From the NCBI GenBank assembly GCA_029582165.1, contig CM055871.1:3479501-3543500 (forward strand): DNA of 64,000 bases. Direction: 5' to 3'. This stretch comes from Portulaca oleracea. Its lineage: Eukaryota > Streptophyta > Magnoliopsida > Caryophyllales > Portulacaceae. Below are positions 1 to 10,352 of this stretch, piece after piece; position 1 is the first letter of the stretch, and each line of letters begins with the position of its first letter. Both the position numbers and the translations under genes were made by a program. Below the pieces are notes generated by a model. That model had not been told where the DNA came from, did no database searches, and saw only the letters and a program-made list of their open reading frames with translations.

Positions 1-1287
1 AATGTTTCAGGATGAACATAACCTTATATGAGCAACCTACATCTTCTTCATTTGGATATCTTAAAATTATTTGTATTTGGTCTTGAGTTAATTTTAAAAC
101 ACTAAACATATAGTGATACTTTTTAATAATTTATGAAATTTGACCACACGATAACTAATATCTACTTAAAAGTTAAAACTAATACATGCCAACTGTTGTT
201 GTGACTTTACTGGTACTGCACCTTTACTTAAAACGAGAAACCAAGGCCTAGACAAAGCATAAGACAATGGAATGAAGTAAAAGCAGGAGAATCTCTACTG
301 CTAATTCTGTAATGCATATTAATTTCTGTTCTACACAAACTGAAACAGGGAGAATGCTAACAATGTGAAATTCCAACAACCAAAAAATCCACTACAAATG
401 CTGAGCTCATACTATGCTAAAATGAATAAAAACATATGTAGAGAAATAGATTGATTTATATACTCTTTGGACAGAAATAAAGACTTGTATTTTTTATTCA
501 ATACCAACACCTATAGGTAATGATTTTAGTGGCTCAACATCAGTTATTGCTGCAAAATCTGTTAGGCTGAGTTCAGTCAACATTTTATTGAAGAATTGGT
601 GGGTGTAGAAGATAAACAACCATAGCATCAAAAGAAGAAAATAGGTGACTGAGAAATTCAAATATGGCAAAAATCACCGGAGATAACTTGAATTAAACAA
701 ACCCTAGACATGACCAAAGGCAAATCCCAATTCAGTACACCCATCTGCAGTGACGATAAATTGGCAAAACCCTAATTCCTCAACTAACCTATCAATTGTT
801 TTGCAAATTTAGAACCGACCATAACTTCAAGTTAACTAAATTCCAACTCAATGACACCAAGCAAAGTTTAGATAAAGCATAGATTAGAGCATTACCATAC
901 CAATTTTATACAAATTGTGCAACTAAACCATTAAATCGCATATGGTTGAGAGATAAGCAGTAAACAATTACATGAGCCCTGAAGCAAACTGAAATTGAGA
1001 GATAAGCAGTGTTGAAATAGATGAGAAACAAAAACTAAACTTTGAAATTAACAGTAAACCGCAGAGGAAAAGAATGAGTGATGATGAAGATCACAAATTG
1101 AGAGATGGTCGTTTGAACCCTGCTTGGTTGCCCTACCCGCCTAATTCCCGCTATTAGTATTACTACAGGGTTTATGTGTGCGATTAAAATGAAGAGAGAC
1201 AGAGGGCAAAGAGATATCCATTGATATTGAATTGAAATCGGTTGGGGGTTTTGGTGTTCTTTCTAAAGTGTTTAACTAATCATAATA
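1..1287. other. AT-rich stretch, no gene recognised
   Basis: I see no coding region. On the minus strand, about 1250 down to 900 reads like a leader with pyrimidine-rich tracts and could be the 5' end of a gene leaving the window on the left, but no exon can be supported. Confidence 0.3.
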
Positions 1288-1390
1288 CTCCCTCCGTTTC
1301 ATATTAGCTATCGTCTTTGTAACTTGTGTCGTCAAATATCAAAAAATTTGATCATAAATTTTTAAAATATAGAACAAGACACCAAATATT
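1288..1390 (+). mobile_element. Stowaway-type MITE, one end only
   Basis: Begins after a TA dinucleotide with CTCCCTCCGTTTCATATTAG, the standard Stowaway terminal sequence. The interior resembles the Stowaway copy at 27816-28070 (a TTTGATCATAAATTTTTAAA-like stretch). The opposite end is not recognisable, so this is a truncated or decayed copy. Confidence 0.45.
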
Positions 1391-1992
1391 TCCATAGTAA
1401 ACTATTACAGTTGGCCACTCCATGAAAACACAAAATACAAGAAACCATTCAAAGTAATCAAACCAAATTTAAACAAACCGTACTACACCTAATTTCAATG
1501 AAGTACTTTCACATTTTCCCACTGACTCACCACAATTTGAGAGGCAATATTGCCAATATACCAATTTCATCAAAGTAATCAAACCATTCAAACAACCTAA
1601 TTTCAATAGGCTTAATCAAACAATTCAATCAACAAAACCATAAATCAGAATTCAAATTTAAAATCACCGTCCACAGTCCAAAATCACAATTTCACATAAA
1701 TAGCATCATAAACTCCTATCCATATAAACAGCAAATTATTAGATTAATAAAATTGGAACACTAGAAAACCTTCAAGCCTTCAAAGCTCAAGCAAACACAG
1801 AGACAGAGACTAATCACTTAAATAAACAAAATCAGAAATGTACAAAGTCCAAACCCTAAAATTGAAATTGAAATAATGAAGTAGACACTCACAGTGACAG
1901 AGACACGGTGCTTCGGTGCCGGCAAAACGGCGGACGGCGGTGGTTCTTGCGACACCGCTCGCCTGCTGTCGCTGCGTGGTGGTCCGGCGGTG

Positions 1993-2002
1993 GCCACGTG
2001 GC
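1993..2002. promoter_or_regulatory. G-box palindrome GCCACGTGGC
   Basis: Perfect 10-bp palindrome with CACGTG core, the binding site of plant bZIP and bHLH factors, inside a GC-rich patch. No transcript could be assigned, so its function is inference. Confidence 0.35.
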
Positions 2003-2098
2003 GTGGTGTGTCTTAGGGTTTCAATTCACTTAATTAGGTTCATGGGATAGTCAAGACCAAGCAGCTGGACCAAGCTCAATGCAATAAAAAGATGATGG

Positions 2099-2104
2099 AA
2101 AAAA
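2099..2104 (-). terminator. Pol III T6 terminator of tRNA-Met
   Basis: Six A on the plus strand give TTTTTT just past the discriminator base of the tRNA gene. Confidence 0.7.
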
Positions 2105-2106
2105 GT

Positions 2107-2193
2107 TGGGGTGAGAGAGGCTCGAACTCTCGACCTCAGGATAACTCAATAAAGCTATGAGACCTACGCGCTAGCCAACTGCGCCACCACCCC
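2107..2193 (-). tRNA. tRNA-Met (CAT), elongator, with intron
   Basis: Nuclear elongator methionine tRNA. Read on the minus strand it starts GGGGTGGTGGCGCAGTTGGC and ends CCTCTCTCACCCC plus discriminator A. The seven-base acceptor stem pairs (GGGGTGG with TCACCCC, one G-U). The anticodon loop reads TCATA, giving anticodon CAT, followed by about 13 intron bases before the 3' anticodon strand; plant elongator tRNA-Met genes are known to carry such an intron. The internal A box (TGGCGCAGTTGG) and B box (GAGTTCGAGCC) are intact. A run of six T on the transcribed strand (plus-strand A at 2099-2104) lies two bases downstream and is a good Pol III terminator. CCA is not encoded, as expected. Confidence 0.95.
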
Positions 2194-2739
2194 TTTGTGA
2201 TTTTCAACTGCAGAACATAGCTTAGCCAATCATAAAATTACTTGCATCTAAACAAAAAGAAAAAAAAATCATAAAATTACAATAGAATGGGTAGAATAGT
2301 ATTCCATCCTCATTTTATCTATTATTACTTGGAAAGTCATGTCCATCAAAATTTAAAATTTTTGGCTATTAATTTCTCAACATATACCATGATTCATTAT
2401 ATAAAACTGCTATCAATAGAGTTCTGACAATGCTTTGATAGGAATATAATGTGTAATTTTTGATAAAAAATATTATATGATTTTTGGATTTAAATAATCT
2501 GAACTTTGGGTCGTAAATGTCTTAATGATCTAAATTTTAAAAATATACGGGAATAATCTAAACTTTAAGGTTCTTGGATCACTATCGTATGCCACCAAGT
2601 TTTGCTAACAAAAGTTTGGCAAAGTTTAGATTATTTTAATCCCAAAATTCTATATATTTATCAAGTGATCCAAAAGCCTTAAAGTTATCGATAAAAAAAA
2701 TGACATTAAAAATCGGGAACATTTTAATAATTAAATAAT
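2194..2739. other. AT-rich intergenic, no gene
   Basis: A weak inverted repeat around 2490-2690 (TTTGGGTCGTAAATG side against a CAAAAGCCTTAAAG side) suggests an old foldback element. Nothing else seen. Confidence 0.3.
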
Positions 2740-3165
2740 GGATTATTGGATGATAATACACTGAACTTTAGGGGTATTGGACAATAATGCACTGAACTTT
2801 TTTCTTGGACTCTAATACACCGAACTTTGAGGGTATTGGACAATAATGCACTCAGACCAATTCAGCTGGTGGTTGACGCGGTGGTTGTCCTACTTTGAGG
2901 TATCTTTTTTCTATTTTTTTCCAAAAAAATATATTAGGCATCATGCTTATGTGTACTTCCTTACACGACAAAAGTTTTTTTCTAAAAAAAATAGAAAAAC
3001 CACACCTCAAAGTAGGACAACCACCGCGTCAACCACCAGCTGAATTGGTTTGAGTGCGTTATTGTCCAATACCCTCAAAGTTCAGTATATTAGAGTCCAA
3101 GAAAAAAGTTCAGTGCATTATTGTCCAATACCCCTAAAGTTCAGTATATTATCATCCAATAATCC
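2740..3165. mobile_element. Palindromic MITE, MULE-like, 9-bp TSD
   Basis: A 426-bp element that is almost entirely one inverted repeat: GGATTATTGGATGATAATAC at the left, its complement at the right, with arms of about 190 bp and a short loop. It is flanked by an exact 9-bp duplication TTAAATAAT (2731-2739 and 3166-3174), the target size of Mutator-like elements. Each arm repeats the unit GGTATTGGACAATAATGCAC twice. A related element lies at 8801-9357. The 65-codon reading frame inside it is just the palindrome read through. Confidence 0.88.
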
Positions 3166-3704
3166 TTAAATAATAGATAAAACAAGATTATCAAAAGGAC
3201 AACAAAGTGAGACTAATCCTCTGGTCAGGAAGTGGAGGTTACAAATTTGTTGGTGTCCCAGGATATTGGTGATCTTGGTCCAGGAGATCAACAGATGGAC
3301 GGTAATATAGAGAATAGCTCATTCTTTATTGAATCGAGCACTGGTCTTCTTCTTGCTCTCAAGGCGTCTTTGTCTAGGGGTAGCAAAGGAAAAGTGTTAC
3401 AGATCAAACATGAGAGCTCATCCCAAAAAACTAGTCTGATAGGAGAGAGAGCCCATTTGATCTATAAACCCCACACCGGTATCCCATTCTACCGATGTGG
3501 GACAAGTCCCATATCTTGCAATGGCATAAGACCCGTAACAAAAAGTAAAGAAAAAAAGAAATCAAAAACTAATGTTGAAAACTAAATAACAATTGATGAA
3601 ACAAGTCATTTGAACTGTAGTTCGACCAAGGAATACAAGCCAAAAAGATGGAGTGAGACAACTTAGAGCACATTGCAAGACTATTTGGAAAGCGGTGGAG
3701 GAAT
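3166..3704. other. No gene recognised
   Basis: A 117-codon open frame spans 3232-3585 without similarity to any family I know. Its composition does not look distinctly coding, so I leave it unassigned. Confidence 0.25.
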
Positions 3705-3883
3705 TGTTGGGATTCACCCATGAGTAAATATGTCTCACATCGAAAAAGTAAAGAGAAAAGATATGGTATATAAGTCAAGTGGGCTACTCCTTTTAACACC
3801 AATTAGTTTTAGGATGGAATCTCACTTAACTTGTGTACCATGGGCCTCAGTTGAAGTGGGCTCCCGCTTTGGATCCCCCAACA
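3705..3883 (+). mobile_element. Solo LTR of a TRIM retroelement
   Basis: 179 bp beginning TGTTGGGATTCACCCATGAG and ending CCCCCAACA, flanked by an exact 5-bp duplication GGAAT (3700-3704 and 3884-3888). It closely matches both LTRs of the complete TRIM at 31124-31825 and the solo LTR at 26946-27124. No primer site or internal region adjoins it, so it is a solo LTR left by recombination. Confidence 0.9.
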
Positions 3884-4827
3884 GGAATCTAATGAGAACT
3901 CGTACATTAGCAAGGATATATGGCAGCACATAGAAGTACCGTGTAGATCGACTCTGAGTTGTGACCCAAGCTTTTTGAAGAATGACAACCAAAAGAAAAC
4001 AATAAGGCATTTTAAGAAAAGGATGAGAAAGGAAAGAAAGACACAGTGGAAGCATCATCCTTCAAGAAATAACAAGATTATGGTCGTACTTGTGAGACAC
4101 TTGATGTGTAGACAGATTCATAAGCACTGTTTTGGGAGCCTTAGCTTGAGGGTTGAGGACCTTTTTTGGAACTAAACAATTGTTGATGATATGTCCTTTT
4201 TTCCTGTTGATATTTCATTATGTTGAGCTTATTCTAGATTTTGCGTGCATGTGTATTAATGAGCTTTTTATAGGTTTGAATAATTGAAAAAAATAATCTC
4301 ATTCCAGAATTTAGTTTAGATGCGACCTATAACTCAATTTTTCTAAGCCTAAGTTGCACTTCCAAAAATACATACTCCAACAAATTGTGTCAGTATCAAC
4401 ATTTTAAAATCATATTATGATAAATACATAAAAATATGCCCATATAACAAAAGGAAACATTTTCATATGTTCGAATATATAATAGAGTTAGCTTCTTCTT
4501 TGACTTGCATAACATAGTAACATAATCATAAAGTCAGTTTAATACACATGACTGCACCAAGTAGAGTCCGAGGAAGGTAAATATGTACTCTTACTATTGC
4601 TTACACAAAGTAGTTGTTTCCACTATTTTTTTTCTCGATAATTAATGACCGAGAGCCCAGATTTATTCCAACTTTAAAAGTAAATGATGCCCTCCAACAC
4701 CAAGCATTGCACTAAGCACTAGTAGATCAAGACTCGCAATCCAATCCGACCCAGCTAAGCTTATATTACATCAATTATTACCTCTAAAACAAATTGATAG
4801 CCACACGTTACAAATAGGTAGGATTTG
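3884..4827. other. No gene recognised
   Basis: A moderately AT-rich segment. A 66-codon frame at 3975-4175 is lysine-rich but matches nothing I know. Confidence 0.25.
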
Positions 4828-5088
4828 TAGAGCGGGCAAAATTTTGTTCGATCCAAATATCCAAATTTATCCGATCTAGAAAAATTTGGTTTGGTCTAAA
4901 GTCAATTTTGACATTGATCCAATATTCGCATACAATATTTCTCCTTTTTCGATTGTTTTAACCTGATTTTGACCCAAATGTAGCCGTGCAAATTGGCCAA
5001 TCCGAAAAAATATCGGTCATGACATCAATTTCTCATCCAAACCTTAACATTGACCGAATTTAACCGACTTGAATTTTGGCCAGCATTA
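4828..5088. mobile_element. hAT-type MITE with 8-bp TSD
   Basis: 261 bp, left end TAGAGCGGGCAAAATTTTG, right end (inverted) TAATGCTGGCCAAAATTC. Flanked by an exact 8-bp duplication AGGATTTG (4820-4827 and 5089-5096), the hAT target size. The interior is rich in CCGA/TCCGAT repeats. Same family as 13897-14184, 48482-48685 and 60445-60646. Confidence 0.85.
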
Positions 5089-5475
5089 AGGATTTGTATA
5101 ATTGTATCACATGCTATTACTAGAATCTTACTTTGTCCTACATATTACAATGTCCCAATCATGTATACTAAGCTCTCCTATATGGACAACATAAGCTTGC
5201 CATCAGAAAATGACATGCTCATGAGGTAGACCTATCTGTGAATGCTCTCCAACACAATGTTCCCTTGAGACAAATATATGATGACTCATAGCTTAGCAAA
5301 AATCAACAACATATGAATTCATATGGTGGCATAAACAACGACCACTCCAATGTATTTGGTCACAATGGGACAAGCTCTTAGCCTCTTACATATATAGGTC
5401 CCATGCAATAACCCTTCATATATACTATACCGTTTGCGGCCTTAATATGATCATTTTAATTGTCCTTTCGGATCA
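5089..5475. other. AT-rich intergenic, no gene
   Basis: Nothing recognisable on either strand. Confidence 0.3.
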
Positions 5476-6025
5476 GTGACGGATCCAGGATTCAGATTCA
5501 GTGGTGTCATGAATAGTTTGCTTTGGAAAAATAAAATTTAGCAACACAAAATAAATAAATAAAAAAATTAAATGCACCTTATCAATCTAATGTACTAAAA
5601 AATTTCTTTCAGACACTAAGAATCTCCACATATTCACACAAATAGTACATAATTTAATTGACAAGCTTAAAAACCGATAAGTGTAATAAATTTTGCAAGT
5701 TCAACAAAGAGGAAAGGATTACTTGAGAATAGAAAGATAGAGTGACTTTTTTTTTTTTAAGAAAGATGGAGCGACTTACACAAATTACAATTCAATGATG
5801 GAAATTAGGGTTAGAGAGATTGCGGTTGACGTACTTTTAATTGTTATTAATTGTCGTGATTTGTGGAGCGTTTACGTAGAAAAAGATTTAAAGAATGGGC
5901 TGGAAGAGGATTCAAGCACACAACCTCTTTCATTTGGCATTAGTCATACTACATGTTTAAGGTTACTATCAATGGACTACAGAAACTTTCATGACCTTAG
6001 TTGGTGTCAAATGATATACAATATA

Positions 6026-6951
6026 GGAGGTATTTGGCTAGGCTTTTAGCTTTTTGGATAGCTTTTAGCTTTTTGACCAAGGTTAAAAAGTTACTTGAGG
6101 CGTTTGGTAAATAGTTTTTTATATTAGCTTTTTGGACCCAAAAAGCTAGTTGATGAAGCTTTTTTGAGATAACTTTTCACAAAAAGCTACTTTACCAAAT
6201 ACTTTTCCTACAATCAGCTAAACCAAACAACTTAAGTCAAACAGCTAATCCAAAAAGCTAACAGCTAACAGCTACAAGCTAACCGCTAACAGCTATCAGC
6301 TGGTAGGAGTGGGCATAACAGGTTAACCGCATATGCGGTTAACCGCATTTGAGGTTTTTAGATTTTGAAAACCTAAACTGCAACCGCAATATGCGGTTAA
6401 CCGCTTTTGAAATTTGGAAACCTAAACCAGACCTCAAAACCTCAATTTAGAAGCGGTGCCGGTTAACGGCTTTTAAAATCTGAAAATTTACCCGATTAAC
6501 ATACACGGTTTATGATTAACCGATTTCCTGGAAATTTAAATAACATTTATGCAAATAAATGCAATCATATTACTAATAAATTCATATGTCGATACGACAA
6601 GACCGACCACCAAGATTTGCCGCCTAGTCCGCAATCACGCCCTTGCCTTTGAAAAAACAGTGAATGTCAAATGACCAACAAGTCATCAACCAAACATCCA
6701 AGTTTCCACATTTCCACACAAGTTTTTTTTTTTCAACTTAATTGAGAGCGGTTAACCGCGGTTAACCGTTTCATGAAAATCCAAAACCTAAACCTAAACC
6801 GCTCATAGCGGTTTGGTTAACCTAAACCGCTTTTATGCAAAAATCAATTCGGTTAACCGCATTTTGCAGTTTGGTTTATGCGGTCTTGCGGTTCAATTTG
6901 CGGTTTAGGTTTATGGTGCCCACCCCTACCAGCTGGTTACCAAACATGGCC
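6026..6951. mobile_element. Foldback MITE, 3-bp TSD, itself interrupted
   Basis: The ends are GGAGGTATTTGG and, inverted, GGCCATGTTTGG, followed by arms made of AGCTTTTAGCTTTTTGG-type units on the left and CAGCTAACAGCTA units on the right. Flanked by ATA on both sides (6023-6025, 6952-6954), which fits a PIF/Harbinger-like 3-bp target. The hAT-like element at 6304-6928 sits inside its right arm. Confidence 0.6.
6304..6928. mobile_element. Non-autonomous hAT element nested in a MITE
   Basis: 625 bp with ends TAGGAGTGGGCA and, inverted, TAGGGGTGGGCA, typical of plant hAT termini. Flanked by TCAGCTGG and CCAGCTGG (7 of 8 bases identical), an 8-bp target duplication. The interior is filled with the palindrome GCGGTTAACCGC and half copies, possibly transposase-binding sites. 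No transposase coding sequence. Confidence 0.8.
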
Positions 6952-7040
6952 ATAGATCTTTTCTTTTTTCATATATATTTTTTTTAAAAAAAGATATAGT
7001 GGTATCAATTGATATCACTAGGTTCAATGTAGATCCGGCC

Positions 7041-7316
7041 TTGTTTTGGATTCTTATTATTATACTTTTCTATTTGTTCCATATTTATAGTTAATTTTCT
7101 TTTTTTTTTATAATAAATTTAAAATTGTTGCCTGTTTAATTATTAATGGCTAAATATTTTTTTCAATCTTTTCTAAAATCAACATAAATAGTACAATGAT
7201 TTTCTTAAAGAAATTCATTTTTTTCTTACACACCATTAAAAAAAAAAACTTAATTTCCTTGGAATAGAGGGAGTATAAATAAATTGGGGCTGCTTTGATC
7301 AAACTAATTTGCTAAG
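7041..7316. other. AT-rich, no gene
   Basis: Ends at 7260-7274 with GAATAGAGGGAGTA, which looks like the isolated right end of a Stowaway MITE. Confidence 0.3.
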
Positions 7317-7512
7317 CATCATTCTTTTACATGATGGAATTGCGGTGCGGTAAATTGCGGTGCGTGAGTTGCAGTAAGTTGTGGTGGAAAATAATAAATG
7401 GGCGTTGATATTAATAAAAAGGTAAATAGTAGATTGTGGTAGATTGCAGTGAGTTGCGGTAGATTGCGGTAAATAGCGGTGCGGTAATTTGCAGTAGCGC
7501 ACAAAAGATGTT
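7317..7512. mobile_element. MITE of the CATTCTTTTA/TGCGGT family
   Basis: Imperfect terminal repeats (ATCATTCTTTTAC at the left, inverted ACATCTTTTGTGCG at the right) with an interior of repeated TTGCGGTA/TTGTGGTA units. Three other members occur at 22114-22373, 32666-32926 and 40851-41115. Open frames across it (7299-7691) come from the repeat and are not genes. Confidence 0.5.
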
Positions 7513-8569
7513 TCTTTTACAGTGTATGAATTTTTATCTTGCTTGAGCAGTGGACTTGCCAGAAAAATGCACTGGACGGGTGAGTAGTATTTTTCATTTT
7601 TTGGATACGAGTGTTGGTTACAAATTTGAATGGTGTATTTGCCACTTTTTGGTAAAGATGTTTCTTGCTTGTTCTTCAATCTATTATGCAATCACGACGA
7701 TGTGTATTCATGTGATTTATTGAGTTACCTCTGAAATTGATTTTATTTTGCTTGAGTTGTGAACTTGAGATGTCCATTTGTTCATGCAGGATGGGTGATT
7801 CGGGCTTCATTGCCCTGTTTGAGGAGACACTTACAAAGTGCCATCCAGGCTATATTGCAAATTTTATGACTTCCACATGCATACAAGGAAATGACCAGTG
7901 TAACCCAAATCGTAAAATGAGATTAATATCTGTAATGTTGTTATTATCTTGACTATCATTTGGATCCATATATTGTTGAAATCTCCATTGTGACATATTC
8001 TTATCCTAAGCTAAAAGCATTGCAAGATTCTTATAATATAAGGCTCAATCACTATGGAGTCATCATGAGAAACTATGCTGCCAAAGCTCAAGTACGTTGT
8101 GACGAGAAAGGATAAACTTCAGTAATCCTGCATCAAAATCGAGTCTAGAGTAAAGTGGGTTGATGGAGATGCAAAGCAACAAACAATGAATGACTGATTG
8201 TAATCAACAAAGTCAAGATAACTGAATGGGGGAGGCTGGAGGGAGCTTTGATTTCTCTGATGAGGAAAAAGTTATACAGATGTGTTTGTTTTGCACTATT
8301 GCTTCATTATATAATCAACAATTATGGTATGTAGCTATTACCATCAAACACATATAATCAATACCTACATTGTCTGGTCAGCGCGTGCTACTGGCCAGAC
8401 TAGTATTGATAAATATCATTAAATTTTATCAATAGATATTATGAGTATAAAATTATTTTGGACCTTCGACCAATATTTTAAATATAAATTTTTAATTGAG
8501 TTTGTTTTTGAATATACTAGTAGAGCCTACCGAGCAAGAGATATATCAAGTTTGAGTCTCATAAATTCC
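7513..8569. other. No gene recognised
   Basis: At 7775-7795 there is a good splice-acceptor-like stretch (TTTGTTCATGCAG) and short open frames follow (7795-7950, 8000-8120), but they do not join into a recognisable protein. It could be the remnant of a plant gene. Confidence 0.25.
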
Positions 8570-9536
8570 CTTAGGGATCGTTTGGTTACAACTATTTCTC
8601 GGGAAAGTTGACAAACTTTCCCATGCTTGTTTATTTAATAAGGGGAGGAAAATTTTGAACCGGGTCCCACAATTTTCCCAAGGTGTATGGGAAAAATTTT
8701 CCCATGGGGGCTTGGGAAATTATTTTCCCATGGGAAATGGAAAGTTTTTATAACTTTATTTTCGAAAATGGCCCTAAAAACTATTTTGTAAATTAATATA
8801 CGACTTTTGGATGCTAATATACTGAACTTTTGGGGTATTGGACAATAATGTACAGAACTTTGACATTGGATCATAATACACTAAACTTTAAGGGGTGTTG
8901 GACAATAATGCACCCGGAATGATTTCGAAGGTGGTCGACTTGGTGACGATCTTACGTGGCAGGCCGAGAAGATAAATTGGCTAAATAATATTTAAATTTA
9001 TGACATGTCAACTAATCTACACAAACAAGTGTGATTTTGTACAACTACAACAACAATCTCTTAGTGAAAACACATTTAAGCAATTGTGATTTTATGTTTT
9101 TTTTTACTCTTTTCTAATTTGATTCCCTTTACTTATATGTGGATTAGCTGACATGTCATAAGTTTAAATATTTTTGGGTTAATTCATCTCCTCCACTCCT
9201 ACATAAAATTACCACCGAGTCAGCCACTGACGGAATTGTTTTAGGTGCACTATTGTTCAACACCCCTTAAAGTACAGTGCTTTATTGTCCAAGGTCAAAG
9301 TTTAGTGTATTATTGTTCAATACCCCCAAAGTTCAGTATATTAGCATCCAAAAACTCATTAATATATATGTAGGGTAGTTTGAAAATTTCAAATGAGTTT
9401 CCTACAAACTTTCCCATATTTTCAAATGTAAACCAAATACTATGAATTATTCTTTCCCGGAGAAAATTTTTCTAGACAAAACTTTCCTAGGGAAAAGTTT
9501 CCCAGGAAACATTTTTCCGGTAGAGAACCTGGAGCG
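8570..9536. mobile_element. TTTCCC-rich foldback element, interrupted
   Basis: On both sides of the element at 8801-9357 the sequence is packed with TTTCCC/GGGAAA units facing each other (8595-8760 and 9395-9530), starting GGGATCGTTTGGTTAC. A related stretch lies at 21868-22075. This looks like one foldback element split by a later insertion. Outer ends and target duplication were not resolved. Confidence 0.45.
8801..9357. mobile_element. MULE-like MITE, second copy, 9-bp TSD
   Basis: 557 bp, ends CGACTTTTGGATGC and, inverted, GAGTTTTTGGATGC, flanked by an exact 9-bp duplication ATTAATATA (8792-8800, 9358-9366). The arms share the GGTATTGGACAATAATG units of the element at 2740-3165, so both belong to one family; this copy keeps a longer non-palindromic middle. 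Confidence 0.85.
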
Positions 9537-10352
9537 TTTCCATCGTGGTGGGATGATTGTTGCTTGAGTTTTCGATAGAGATTCAAAGGAAAACAAATTG
9601 AACACCATAGGGTTTCCATATGACCTTGGCAAGGAGAGTCCACAACCTTGGTCTAACATCCCACCATGATTAAATAGGATAAAACCACCATTAATCACTA
9701 AAGAAATGACTTGATCACCACCAAGGATTGATTGGATAAAGTATCAAGAATTTTGGGGGAGAGGCTTGGAAAGCACTCTAGCATAACATTCAAAATCAAC
9801 AAAAACTGCTCAAAAAACAGTCCACAAAGGTATTTATGCTAAACATAAAAAACCCCAAAACTACGTAGTTTTGATCACAAAAACTCGGCAGGGCTGGACA
9901 CCGTCGCGGGCGTGCTCTGGCAGCAAATGGCAACAGTAGCAGCAATGGCAGCAGGTGTCGCGGGCGCGACGCTGTCGGTCGCGGGCGCGACCAGACGCTG
10001 GGAGCAAGACGCTGCCAGCGCTTCTACAGCTGCGGCCAGCGTTTTCTTATAGTCGAGAAAACAAACTCTCTATGACAGACACTGGAAGCGTTTCTCCAGG
10101 CGCTGCCAGCGTTTGGTGGTGACGACCAAAATTTCCCAAACGTGAGCGAGTAGGTCGCGGGTGTCACGGTGGTTGTAGCGGGCGCGACCCTGCTGGGTGG
10201 CACTTTTCAGCTCCCTTGCACCTTCTTGCCTTCTACCTTGTCCCGTTGTGAACCGGGGCAAAACCCGAACCCCGATACCTCATAGTTTGACATCTTGGGA
10301 CGGCTCGGTACGGTCCCGGGGCCTCCAGGGTTGGGGAATCAAGCGAGCCTCC
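9537..10352 (-). repeat. 3' region, possibly LTR, of the Gypsy remnant
   Basis: Lies directly downstream (minus strand) of the Gypsy integrase frame. Much more GC-rich than its surroundings, with repeated CGCGGGCGCGAC and CGCTGCCAGCG motifs (9895-10190). No second LTR copy is present, so the LTR boundary cannot be fixed. Several open frames here are composition effects. Confidence 0.4.

Larger units (their letters stand above)
1391..2106. other. Intergenic, with a GC-rich patch
   Basis: Mostly AT-rich and gene-free. At 1905-2015 there is an unusually GC-rich patch rich in CGG/CGC triplets that holds a perfect palindromic G-box. It could be an untranslated first exon or promoter of a minus-strand transcript; no start codon in a good frame was found. 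Confidence 0.3.
5476..7040. mobile_element. Outer TIR element hosting two nested elements
   Basis: The left end reads ACGGATCCAGGATTCAGATT then AGTGGTGTCAT; the right end read inverted is CCGGATCTACATTGAACCTA then GTGATATCA. The imperfect match suggests terminal inverted repeats of an old DNA transposon. No clean target duplication was found. It contains the elements at 6026-6951 and 6304-6928. The 84-codon frame at 5795-6049 lies in its interior and is not a gene I recognise. Confidence 0.4.

Noticed and set aside
2846..3043. 65-codon ORF
   Set aside because: Lies in the palindromic MITE arms; reads the inverted repeat.
7795..8120. Possible plant gene fragment with acceptor-like site
   Set aside because: Short frames do not join into any protein I recognise; left as unassigned sequence.
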